Source: Comamonas sp. BIGb0152
GTDB lineage: Bacteria > Pseudomonadota > Gammaproteobacteria > Burkholderiales > Burkholderiaceae_C
Direction of reading: 5' to 3'
Length of the DNA: 64,000 bases
Assembly: GCF_024809975.1 (NCBI RefSeq)
Contig: NZ_JANUDY010000011.1
Location: 124,001-188,000, forward strand
In this document: piece after piece, positions 45,628 through 53,640 of the stretch
How the letters are laid out: every line of letters starts with the position of its first letter
How positions within the stretch are numbered: the stretch's first letter is position 1
The notes under the pieces: model-generated
What the model was told of the DNA's origin: nothing
The model's database searches: none
The model's input: only the letters and a program-made list of their open reading frames with translations
Made by a program: the position numbers and the translations under genes

Positions 45628-46512
45628 TCACTTCGCTTTGCCAAACAGGCCAGCCGGGCGCACCAGCAGCACGATGACCATGATCACGAACACGACCGTG
45701 GCCGAAGCTTCCGGGTAGAAAACCTTGGTCAGCCCTTCGATCACGCCCAAGCCCAAGCCGGTGACGATGGCCCCCATGATGGAGCCCATGCCGCCGATCA
45801 CCACCACGGCAAACACCGTGATGATCAGGTTCTGGCCCATCAGTGGCGTGACCTGGTAGACCGGCGCTGCCAGCACACCGGCAAAGGCGGCCAGGCCTAC
45901 ACCAAAGGCATAGGTCAGCATGATCATCAGCGGCACGTTGACGCCAAAGGCCTCCACCAGACGCGGGTTCTCGGTGCCGGCACGCAGGTAGGCGCCCAGG
46001 CGGGTTTTTTCGATCACGAACCAGGTCGCAAAGCAGACCACCAAGGACGCCACCACCACCCACATGCGGTAGTTGGGCAGCAGCATCACGCCGACATTGG
46101 TGGCGCCTTCGAGCAGCTCGGGCGTGTCATAGCCCAGGCCCGACACCCCGTAGATCGAGCGGAACACGCCCTCGATCAGCAAGGACAGACCCAGGGTCAG
46201 CAGCAGGCCATAGAGGTGGTCGAGCTTGTAGATATGGCGCAGCAAAAACCGCTCGATCAGCACCCCGATGATGCCCACCAGAATCGGCGACAAGAGCAGC
46301 ATGACCCAGTAGTTGATCCCGAAGTAGGACCCCGCCATCCAGGTGAACATGGCGCCCAGCATGAACAATGCGCCGTGGGCGAAATTGATCACGTTGAGCA
46401 GGCCAAAGATCACGGCCAATCCCAGACTGAGAATGGCATAGAACGAGCCATTGACCAGACCCAGCAACAGCTGGCTCATCAAGGCCGGTAGTGAAATACC
46501 AAAGATTTCCAT
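45628..46512 (-). CDS. livH: Branched-chain amino-acid ABC transporter permease LivH
   Basis: A 294-residue inner-membrane permease with about eight helices. LivH features are QLLLGLVNGSFYAILSLGLAVIFGLLNVINFAHGALFMLGA and the coupling loop FVIEKTRLGAYLRAGTENPRLVEAFGVNV. It follows the receptor gene across a 133-bp gap containing a hairpin, so its expression may be set below that of the receptor. Together with LivM it forms the pore. Confidence 0.94.
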   Translation of the reverse strand: MEIFGISLPALMSQLLLGLVNGSFYAILSLGLAVIFGLLNVINFAHGALFMLGAMFTWMAGSYFGINYWVMLLLSPILVGIIGVLIERFLLRHIYKLDHLYGLLLTLGLSLLIEGVFRSIYGVSGLGYDTPELLEGATNVGVMLLPNYRMWVVVASLVVCFATWFVIEKTRLGAYLRAGTENPRLVEAFGVNVPLMIMLTYAFGVGLAAFAGVLAAPVYQVTPLMGQNLIITVFAVVVIGGMGSIMGAIVTGLGLGVIEGLTKVFYPEASATVVFVIMVIVLLVRPAGLFGKAK

Positions 46513-46557
46513 GAAAAGCTCACGAATCGGTGAATGAACACAACACGCCTGGCATCA

Positions 46558-46618
46558 GGCTGCTGCTGCCACCGGCACCCCATCCACCAGGCGTGGGCAG
46601 GGGCCGCAGCAGGCAGCC
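46558..46618 (-). promoter_or_regulatory. Intercistronic hairpin between receptor and livH
   Basis: GGCTGC-TGCTGC at 46558-46569 pairs with GCAGCA-G-GCAGCC at 46606-46618 with one bulged G, enclosing a GC-rich loop. Such hairpins between receptor and permease genes often protect receptor mRNA or limit read-through. No U-tract is present. Confidence 0.45.
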
Positions 46619-46645
46619 ATGGCGCAGCTTAGGCGTGAGCGGTGC

Positions 46646-47842
46646 TTACTTCCAGAGCGCGCACTTGGATTCGGCCTTGGTCGTCCAGACCTGGTCCGCA
46701 GGCAAGGTGGACAGGACCTTCAGGTAATCCCAGGGCTTCTTGGATTCGGCAGGCGACTTGGCTTCCACCAGGTACATGTCGTGGGCGTAGCGGCCATCAG
46801 GGCGGATGACACCCTTGCCGTAGAAGTCGTTGAGCGGCGTGCTCTTGAGGTAGGCCATGACCTTATCGGCATCGGTGGTCTTGACCGCCTCGACCGCCTT
46901 CAGGTAGTTCATCGTGGCCGAGTAGTCCGCCGCATGCAGATCGGTAGGCATGCGCTTGGTCTTGGCGAAGAACTTGTCGGCAAACTTGCGCGTGTCGTCG
47001 TTCAGATCCCAGTACCAGCTGGTGGTGTGCAGCAGGCCTTCGGTGTTCTTCAAGCCCATGCTGTGGATATCCGAGAGGAACACCAGCAAACCGGCGGTCT
47101 TCATGGTCTTGTTGATGCCGAACTCACGCGCTGCCTTGATGGCATTGATGGTGTCGCCACCCGCATTGGCCAAGCCCAGGATCTGGGCCTTGGAGCTTTG
47201 CGCCTGCAGCAGGAAGGACGAGAAGTCAGACGCATTGAGTGGGTGGCGCACCGAGCCCAGCACCTGGCCGCCCTTGGCCTTGATGACGGCCGTGGTATCG
47301 GATTCGAGCGAATGGCCAAAAGCATAGTCAGCCGTCAGGAAGAACCAGGACTTGCCACCCCGGTCTACCACCGCACCGCCCGTGCCCTTGGCCAAGGCCA
47401 CGGTGTCGTAGGCATAGTGCACGGTGTAGGGGCTGCACTGCTCATTGGTCAGTGCAGAAGAGCCGGCACCGCTGTTGAAGTAAACGCGCTTTTTCTCTTG
47501 GGCCACCTTGGCAGCGGCCAGTGCCGTGCCAGAGTTGGTGCCGCCAAACAGCATGGTGACGCCTGCGGTATCGATCCACTCACGCGCCTTGGAAGCAGCG
47601 ATGTCGGCCTTGTTCTGGTGGTCGGCCGAGACCATCTCGATGGGCTGGCCCAACAGCTTGCCGCCGAAGTCATCGATGGCCATCTGGATGGCGACCGCGC
47701 CGTTTTTGCCTTCCACATCGGCGTAGAGGCTGGACATGTCCGTGATGAAGCCGATCTTCACCTTTTCTTGTGCCTGTGCTGCGCCTGCGGACAGAGCGGC
47801 CAAACATGCCACCTGGGCAAGGGCTTTGAGCTTTGCTTTCAT
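46646..47842 (-). CDS. Branched-chain amino-acid-type ABC transporter substrate-binding protein (paralogue 3)
   Basis: A 398-residue periplasmic receptor inside the liv operon, so the most likely partner of LivHMGF. The signal peptide MKAKLKALAQVACLAALSAGAAQAQ is followed by VKIGFITDMSSLYADVEGKNG, DDFGGKLLGQPIEMVSADHQNKADIAA, NEQCSPYTVHYAYDT and DYAFGHSLESDTTAV, and the end reads CALWK. AGGAGA before the ATG sets the start. The ligand is not certain; relatives bind branched-chain amino acids, amides or aromatic acids. Confidence 0.94.
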   Translation of the reverse strand: MKAKLKALAQVACLAALSAGAAQAQEKVKIGFITDMSSLYADVEGKNGAVAIQMAIDDFGGKLLGQPIEMVSADHQNKADIAASKAREWIDTAGVTMLFGGTNSGTALAAAKVAQEKKRVYFNSGAGSSALTNEQCSPYTVHYAYDTVALAKGTGGAVVDRGGKSWFFLTADYAFGHSLESDTTAVIKAKGGQVLGSVRHPLNASDFSSFLLQAQSSKAQILGLANAGGDTINAIKAAREFGINKTMKTAGLLVFLSDIHSMGLKNTEGLLHTTSWYWDLNDDTRKFADKFFAKTKRMPTDLHAADYSATMNYLKAVEAVKTTDADKVMAYLKSTPLNDFYGKGVIRPDGRYAHDMYLVEAKSPAESKKPWDYLKVLSTLPADQVWTTKAESKCALWK

Positions 47843-47917
47843 CTTGTCTCCTAAAAAATATCTGTTTTCAATACATGGCGGCAGTCTTCGCTGCGCCAGG
47901 GTTGCAAAAAATTGGGA

Positions 47918-48640
47918 CTAGACCCCCAGCAAGGTGTTGAGCAAAGGCATCTTGCCTTCGAGTTCATTGGAGCTGAACTGCTCGACGATCTGGCCGTGCT
48001 CCATCACATAAAGACGGTCGGCCAGCGGCGCGGCAAAGCGGAAGTTCTGCTCCACCATCACGACGGTATAGCCCTTGGCGCGCAGGCTCACGATCATGCG
48101 GGCCAGCGCCTGCACGATGACGGGCGCCAGGCCTTCGGAGATTTCATCGAGCAGCAGCAGCTTGGCACCGGTGCGCAAAATGCGCGCCACGGCCAGCATC
48201 TGCTGCTCGCCGCCCGACAGGCGCGTGCCCGGGCTGTGGCGGCGTTCTGCCAGGTTGGGGAACATCTCGTAGATCTCTTCGACCGACATGCCGGGCGAGC
48301 CGGTTTTCAGCTCCGGCGGCAGCATCAGGTTTTCTTCGCAGGAGAGGCTGGCAAAGATGCCGCGCTCTTCCGGGCAATAACCCAGGCCCAAATGCGCAAT
48401 CTTGTGCGTAGGCATCTGGATGGTTTCAACGCCATGGATCTTGATCGAGCCCTTGCGCGAACCCGTCAGGCCCATCACGGCGCGCATGGTCGATGTGCGG
48501 CCCGCGCCATTGCGGCCCAGCAGGGTCACCACTTCGCCGGGCATCACGCGCATGTTCACGCCATGCAGCACATGGGATTCGCCATACCAGGCGTGCAGAT
48601 CGCTGATCTCCAGTGCAGGCACTCCGTTTTTTTCACTCAT
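47918..48640 (-). CDS. livF: Branched-chain amino-acid ABC transporter ATP-binding protein LivF
   Basis: A 240-residue cytoplasmic ATPase of the liv transporter. It begins ALEISDLHAWYGESHVLHGVNM. The Walker A is GRNGAGRTS, so the usual Lys is Arg (codon CGC). Later motifs are the Q-loop region CPEERGIF, signature LSGGEQQMLAVARIL, Walker B LLLLDEISEGLAP and switch MVEQNF (Gln where His is common, as in other LivF proteins). The ATG comes one base after the livG stop, indicating coupling. The Arg substitution may be normal for this lineage but would be unusual in most ABC ATPases. Confidence 0.94.
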   Translation of the reverse strand: MSEKNGVPALEISDLHAWYGESHVLHGVNMRVMPGEVVTLLGRNGAGRTSTMRAVMGLTGSRKGSIKIHGVETIQMPTHKIAHLGLGYCPEERGIFASLSCEENLMLPPELKTGSPGMSVEEIYEMFPNLAERRHSPGTRLSGGEQQMLAVARILRTGAKLLLLDEISEGLAPVIVQALARMIVSLRAKGYTVVMVEQNFRFAAPLADRLYVMEHGQIVEQFSSNELEGKMPLLNTLLGV

Positions 48641-48641
48641 G

Positions 48642-49412
48642 TCAGTGCGCTCCCTGCAGCTGTCCGTCGGTCGTTCCCATATACGCTTCCATCACCTGGG
48701 GGTTTTGCGACACCGTCTGGTAGTCGCCCTCTGCCAGGATCGCCCCGCGCTGCAGCACCGTGATGCGGTCTGCAATCGTGGAGATGACCTTCATGTTGTG
48801 TTCGACCATCAAGATGGTGCGGCCGGCCGATACCTTCTTGATCAGCTGGGTGACGCGCTCGACGTCTTCATGGCCCATGCCCTGCGTGGGCTCATCGAGC
48901 AGCATCAGCTCGGGCTCCATCGCCAAGGTGGTGGCAATTTCCAGTGCCCGCTTCTGGCCGTAAGGCAGGTTCAAGGTGATCTCGTCGGCCAGATGGGCCA
49001 GGCCCACCTCTTCGAGCAAGGCCACGGCGCGGCCGTTGAGCTTGTCCAGGCTGCGCTCGCTGCTCCAGAAATGGAAGGACGTGCCCAGCTTGCGCTGCAA
49101 GGCGATACGCACGTTCTCCATCAGGCTCAGGTGCGGGAACACCGCCGAGATCTGGAACGAGCGGATCACCCCTCTGCGGGCGATCTGCGCTGGCTCCTCA
49201 CTGGTGATATCCGTTCCGTTGAAATGGATGATGCCCTTGGTGGGCGTCAGAAACTTGGTGAGCAGGTTGAAGCATGTCGTCTTGCCGGCACCGTTAGGGC
49301 CGATCAGCGCATGGATCGAGCCCCGCTGCACCGACAGGTTGACATTGCTGACTGCTGTAAATCCCCGAAATTCTTTGGTGAGATCTCGGGTTTGAAGAAT
49401 GACATCACTCAT
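48642..49412 (-). CDS. livG: Branched-chain amino-acid ABC transporter ATP-binding protein LivG
   Basis: A 256-residue ATPase, first gene of the liv operon. It starts MSDVILQTRDLTKEFRGFTAVSNVNL, with canonical Walker A GPNGAGKTT, Q-loop SFQISAVFPHLSLMENV, signature LPYGQKRALEIA, Walker B LMLLDEPTQGMGHED and switch MVEHNM, so this subunit keeps the standard Lys and His residues. LivG proteins typically have a LPYGQ-type signature. The start is the ATG at 49412; the frame upstream is open but without homology. Confidence 0.94.
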   Translation of the reverse strand: MSDVILQTRDLTKEFRGFTAVSNVNLSVQRGSIHALIGPNGAGKTTCFNLLTKFLTPTKGIIHFNGTDITSEEPAQIARRGVIRSFQISAVFPHLSLMENVRIALQRKLGTSFHFWSSERSLDKLNGRAVALLEEVGLAHLADEITLNLPYGQKRALEIATTLAMEPELMLLDEPTQGMGHEDVERVTQLIKKVSAGRTILMVEHNMKVISTIADRITVLQRGAILAEGDYQTVSQNPQVMEAYMGTTDGQLQGAH

Positions 49413-49741
49413 GGGCACGGCACCGCTTCGCTGGAAAAAAGCGCGGCGCCTATTCCAGGTTGGAAATGCACGCCGCTTCGATGCTGCCAATACTAGGAAA
49501 GAATACTGCAATGCAACACTGGGGAAAGCCTGTAGGTGTGGCTGCGTACACGTTTACCCGTGGCGTTTATGCGCTCTCTTTTTGATAGTCACCTGAGGGA
49601 CAAGCGGTCGTCTTTTTGTCATCTAAATCAAGCAGGGACGACAATTGAGCGCCCCGCAAGCGCAGCTTTGACATGCGCTGTGCAGTGCCTATGCAGCCGG
49701 ACGCATCCAGACGCTATTGCTGCCTTGGTGACACCAGACGC
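49413..49741. other. Intergenic region upstream of livG
   Basis: A 329-bp gap between livG and the DUF1178 gene. A weak promoter for livG on the minus strand, TTGCAT (49511-49516) with TAGTAT (49490-49495), has a spacer of only 15 bases. I see no gene, repeat or strong hairpin in it. Confidence 0.4.
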
Positions 49742-50257
49742 TTATTGCAGACGGTGTTTGCTGGCTTCCGGCAGCAGCAAGGGCAGCACGTCAATGCCCT
49801 CTTCGACCAGGGCACGCTGCTCATCGGGGGTGGCGGTGCCCCGTATCGGGCGCGCATCGACCTCGCCCTCATGCATCTGCCGGGCCAAGTCGGCAAAGCC
49901 GCTGCCGACATCATCGGTGTTGGCCACCACCTGGCGTGACAGCTCCAGCCAGGCCTGCTGCAGGCGCTGGGCATCGCTGAGAGGGGTGCTCGCTGCCTGG
50001 GATGACGGGGATGAAGCCACCGCCCTTCCGGGCTGTGCAGCTGCAGCAGACGCGGTGGGCGCAGCAGGCACCGGCTGGGCCAGGGTATTGGATTTGCGCG
50101 CCAGATGCGGCGCACTCAGGCCTTTGACGATCTCGTGCGAATTGCACATCGGGCAGCTGAGCCAGCCCTGGCTCTTTTGCTGCTCGAACGCGGCGTCCGA
50201 CGCGAACCAGCCTTCAAAGATATGGTCCAGCGGGCAGCGCAGGTTGAAGACCTTCAT
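49742..50257 (-). CDS. DUF1178 family protein
   Basis: A 171-residue soluble protein of DUF1178. The N-terminal domain is a small zinc-ribbon-like module, MKVFNLRCPLDHIFEGWF and CPMCNSHEIVKGLSAPHL (CxxC near residues 35-40). A variable Ala/Pro/Ser linker follows (about 60-90), then a helical C-terminal domain with the GTATPDEQRALVEEGIDVLPL motif. Function unknown. It follows the DUF2818 gene at the end of the complex I operon, a common betaproteobacterial arrangement. Confidence 0.9.
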   Translation of the reverse strand: MKVFNLRCPLDHIFEGWFASDAAFEQQKSQGWLSCPMCNSHEIVKGLSAPHLARKSNTLAQPVPAAPTASAAAAQPGRAVASSPSSQAASTPLSDAQRLQQAWLELSRQVVANTDDVGSGFADLARQMHEGEVDARPIRGTATPDEQRALVEEGIDVLPLLLPEASKHRLQ

Positions 50258-50280
50258 GGTGTGAGAACCTGTGAACGTCC

Positions 50281-50607
50281 TTAGCCTTTTGCACGCACCT
50301 TGCGCAGCAGGTACTGGTAGGCAAAGCCGGGGAAGGCAAAGGTCAGGAACAAGGTGCCGGTAACGGCATAGAACTCCCAGCCTTGGCTGCTGCGCTGGCC
50401 GCCCCGGCCTTCAAGCAGCATCGCAAAGGCGCCGATCAGAAAATAGAGCAGCACCAGCTCAACCAGGCGAATCCACAGCGCCTTGCCGTCATCGCCGCCC
50501 TGCCCGCACACCGGCCCAGCGGCCAGGATGCGGTGGTTCAGAAATGGCAGATTGGCCGCAACAAAGCCCGCCACGATCACCAGCCAAATGGATGCAGTGA
50601 TAGACAT
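50281..50607 (-). CDS. DUF2818 family membrane protein
   Basis: A 108-residue protein with three predicted hydrophobic segments: IWLVIVAGFVAANLPFL, LVELVLLYFLIGAFAML, and the C-terminal FYAVTGTLFLTFAFPGFAYQYLL. This is the DUF2818 family, found in betaproteobacteria right after nuoN, which suggests an accessory role for complex I; no function is proven. It lies 30 bp after nuoN. Confidence 0.9.
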   Translation of the reverse strand: MSITASIWLVIVAGFVAANLPFLNHRILAAGPVCGQGGDDGKALWIRLVELVLLYFLIGAFAMLLEGRGGQRSSQGWEFYAVTGTLFLTFAFPGFAYQYLLRKVRAKG

Positions 50608-50637
50608 GCGGGCTTTGCAGGGCCTGAGCGCGGGCGT

Positions 50638-52131
50638 TTAGCTGGCCAGCGCGCGCAGCACGGCGTCAGAGCACAGCTTCATCAAGCCGCCAGGCATGAT
50701 GCCCAGGATCAGCACCAGCGCGCCATTGACGACCAGCACCGCACGCACGTCCAACGGTGCATGCACCTTGGCAGCCGTGATGGGCTTGTCAAAGTACATG
50801 ACCTTGACCACACGCAGGTAGTAGAAGGCGCCGATCAGCGACATAACCACGGCAAACACGGCCAGCGCAATGTACAGGCCGCTGCCCGATGCCACCAGTG
50901 CCTGCAGCACAGCCAGCTTCGAGTAAAAGCCCACCAGCGGAGGAATACCGGCCATCGAGAACAGGCAGATCGCCATCACACCAGCGTACAGCGGGCTGCG
51001 CTGGTTCAGGCCGGCAAAGTCGGCAATCTCTTCGCTCTCAAAGCCTTCGCGGGCCAGCAGCAGGATCACACCGAAGGTGGCCAAGGTGGTCAGCACATAG
51101 CTCACCACATAGAACATCGATGCGCTGTAGGCGTTGCCAGCGGTGGCGGCTTCGACATTGCCATTGACCACGCCGGACATCAGGCCCAGCAGCACAAAAC
51201 CCATTTGCGAGATGGTCGAGTAGGCCAGCATGCGCTTGATATTGGTCTGGGCGATAGCGGCCAGGTTACCAATCAGCAGCGACAGGATGGCGAGCACGCC
51301 CAGCATCTGTTGCCAGTCAAAGGCCAGCGGCAGCAGGCCATCGACCAGCAGGCGGATCACGATGGCAAAGGCTGCCAGCTTGGGCGCGCCGCCCACGATC
51401 ATGGTGATGGCCGTGGGTGCGCCTTGGTAGACGTCAGGCACCCACATGTGGAAAGGCACCACACCCAGCTTGAACGCCAGGCCAGCGACCACAAACACCA
51501 GACCGAAGACCAGCACCTGGTGGCGGATCAGGCCGGAGTTCACCGCCTTGAACACTTCACCGATGTCGAGCGAGCCGGTCGCACCGTAGATCATGGACAG
51601 GCCGTACAGCAAGAAGCCCGACGCCATGGCCCCCAGCACGAAGTACTTCATGCCCGCTTCCACCGCAGCGGAGTTGTCACGGCGCAGGCAGACCAGGGCG
51701 TAGCTCGACAGGGTCAGCAGCTCCAGGCCCAGGTAGATGATCAGGAAGTTGTTGCCCGAGATCATCACGTTCATGCCCAGCAAAGCCAGCAGCGACAGGA
51801 TGAAGTACTCGCCGCCCTTGAGCATGCCACGGTCACGCGAGTAGCCACGGCCATAAACCAGGGTCACCGCCATCGCGATGGCAGCAGCGCACTTGAGCCA
51901 GTTGCCCATGGCGTCGGAGACGACCATGTTGCCAAAGGCGTAGAAGGTATTGCCATTGCTGGCGTAAATACCGGTGATGACCGCCACGACCCCGAGGGTC
52001 AGCAGCGACAGCACGTAGGTGAGCGTGCGGCCGGGGCTCTTGACGCCCAGGTCCACGAGGGTGATGACGCAGGCCATCACCAACAGCACGATTTCAGGAT
52101 AGATAGCCAGCCAGCTGATGTTATCAATCAT
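50638..52131 (-). CDS. nuoN: NADH-quinone oxidoreductase subunit N
   Basis: A 497-residue antiporter-like membrane subunit of complex I with about fourteen helices, one of three proton channels in the membrane arm. Characteristic parts are [71 protein letters not shown] with the channel Lys, and [18 protein letters not shown]. It follows nuoM by 27 bp and is the last structural nuo gene. Confidence 0.97.
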   Translation of the reverse strand: MIDNISWLAIYPEIVLLVMACVITLVDLGVKSPGRTLTYVLSLLTLGVVAVITGIYASNGNTFYAFGNMVVSDAMGNWLKCAAAIAMAVTLVYGRGYSRDRGMLKGGEYFILSLLALLGMNVMISGNNFLIIYLGLELLTLSSYALVCLRRDNSAAVEAGMKYFVLGAMASGFLLYGLSMIYGATGSLDIGEVFKAVNSGLIRHQVLVFGLVFVVAGLAFKLGVVPFHMWVPDVYQGAPTAITMIVGGAPKLAAFAIVIRLLVDGLLPLAFDWQQMLGVLAILSLLIGNLAAIAQTNIKRMLAYSTISQMGFVLLGLMSGVVNGNVEAATAGNAYSASMFYVVSYVLTTLATFGVILLLAREGFESEEIADFAGLNQRSPLYAGVMAICLFSMAGIPPLVGFYSKLAVLQALVASGSGLYIALAVFAVVMSLIGAFYYLRVVKVMYFDKPITAAKVHAPLDVRAVLVVNGALVLILGIMPGGLMKLCSDAVLRALAS

Positions 52132-52158
52132 CTCAAGTCTCTCAATTCTGTCTGACCA

Positions 52159-53628
52159 TCACAGCTTGGACACAGCGACATGCTTGAGCAGGTCGGCCAC
52201 CGAGGCACCCATCACATCAGTGAACGGTGCGGGGTAGATACCCATGATCAGCACGGCAGCGGCCAAGATGCCCAGGATAAGGAATTCGCGGCAACCGATG
52301 TCCTTGAGCTCGCGCACATGGTCATTGGCGATGGGGCCGAAGTACACGCGCTTGTACATCCACAGCGTGTAGGCAGCACCCAGAATCAGTGCCGTGGCAG
52401 ACAGCACACCAATCCAGAAGTTGAACTTGGTAGCGCCCAGAATCACCATCCACTCGCCGATGAAACCGGCGGTGCCTGGCAGGCCGCAGTTGGCCATCGC
52501 AAACAGCAGCGAGAAAGCGGCAAACTTGGGCATGGTGTTGACCACACCGCCGTAGGCTGCGATGTCACGCGAATGCACGCGGTCGTACAGCACGCCGATA
52601 CACAGGAACATGGCACCCGACACAAAGCCGTGGGCAATCATCTGCACCAGGCCACCCATGACACCGATGTCATTGAAGATGAAGAAGCCCAGGGTCACAA
52701 AGCCCATGTGTGCGACGGACGAATAAGCCACCAGCTTTTTCATGTCCTTTTGCACAATCGCCACCAGGCCCACATAGATCACAGCGATCAGCGACAAGGT
52801 GATGATCAGCCAGGCCCACTCATGCGCCGCATCGGGAGCGATGGGCATCGAGAAGCGCAGGAAACCATAGGCGCCCAGCTTCAGCATGATCGCAGCCAGC
52901 ACGGCAGAGCCACCGGTAGGTGCTTCGACGTGAACGTCGGGCAGCCAGGTGTGGAACGGGAACATCGGCACCTTCACCGCAAAGGCCGCGAAGAAGGCAA
53001 AGAAGATCAAGGTCTGCTCAGTCATCGACAGCTGCAGCTGGTGCCAGGCCAAGATCTCGAAGCTGCCCGCCTTGGTGTACAGGTACAGCAGCGCGATCAA
53101 GGTCAGCAACGAACCCATCAAGGTGTACAGGAAGAACTTGAACGCCGCATAGATGCGGTTCGGTCCGCCCCAGATACCGATGATCAGGTACATCGGGATC
53201 AGGGTTGCTTCAAAGAACACGTAGAACAGCAGGCCGTCCAGTGCGGAGAACACACCGATCATCAGACCCGACAGAATCAGGAACGCGCCCATGTACTGGT
53301 TCACGCGCTCGGTGATCGACTCCCAGGACGCCAGCACCACGATGACCGTGATGAAGGCCGTCAGCGGCACAAACCAGAAGGAGATGCCATCAACACCCAG
53401 GTAGTAGTTGATACCAAAGCGCGGAATCCAGGATGCCTTCTCGACGAACTGCATCGCCGAGGTGCCCAGCTGGAAGCCGGTGTACAAAGGCAGCGTAACC
53501 AGCAGCCCGATCAGCGCACCGACCAGTGCGATCCAGCGCACCATCTTGGCCTGCTCTTGCTTGCCAAAGGCCAGCAAGGCAGCACCAAAGACGATGGGCG
53601 TCCAAATTGCAAGACTCAACAATCCCAT
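52159..53628 (-). CDS. nuoM: NADH-quinone oxidoreductase subunit M
   Basis: A 489-residue antiporter-like subunit of complex I with about fourteen helices. It has the helix 5 glutamate region FYVFFEATLIPMYLIIGIWGG, channel lysine segment FAVKVPMFPFHTWLPDVHVEAPTGGSAVLAAIMLKLGAYGFLR, and KKLVAYSSVAHMGFVTLG. A GGAAGAAG stretch precedes the ATG. It lies 12 bp after nuoL. Confidence 0.97.
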   Translation of the reverse strand: MGLLSLAIWTPIVFGAALLAFGKQEQAKMVRWIALVGALIGLLVTLPLYTGFQLGTSAMQFVEKASWIPRFGINYYLGVDGISFWFVPLTAFITVIVVLASWESITERVNQYMGAFLILSGLMIGVFSALDGLLFYVFFEATLIPMYLIIGIWGGPNRIYAAFKFFLYTLMGSLLTLIALLYLYTKAGSFEILAWHQLQLSMTEQTLIFFAFFAAFAVKVPMFPFHTWLPDVHVEAPTGGSAVLAAIMLKLGAYGFLRFSMPIAPDAAHEWAWLIITLSLIAVIYVGLVAIVQKDMKKLVAYSSVAHMGFVTLGFFIFNDIGVMGGLVQMIAHGFVSGAMFLCIGVLYDRVHSRDIAAYGGVVNTMPKFAAFSLLFAMANCGLPGTAGFIGEWMVILGATKFNFWIGVLSATALILGAAYTLWMYKRVYFGPIANDHVRELKDIGCREFLILGILAAAVLIMGIYPAPFTDVMGASVADLLKHVAVSKL

Positions 53629-53640
53629 TTTTCTTCTTCC

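Noticed and set aside
44539-46491. Antisense open frame across livM and livH
   Set aside because: It crosses the liv operon terminator and two genes with permease motifs; the product is Gln/His-rich with no family.
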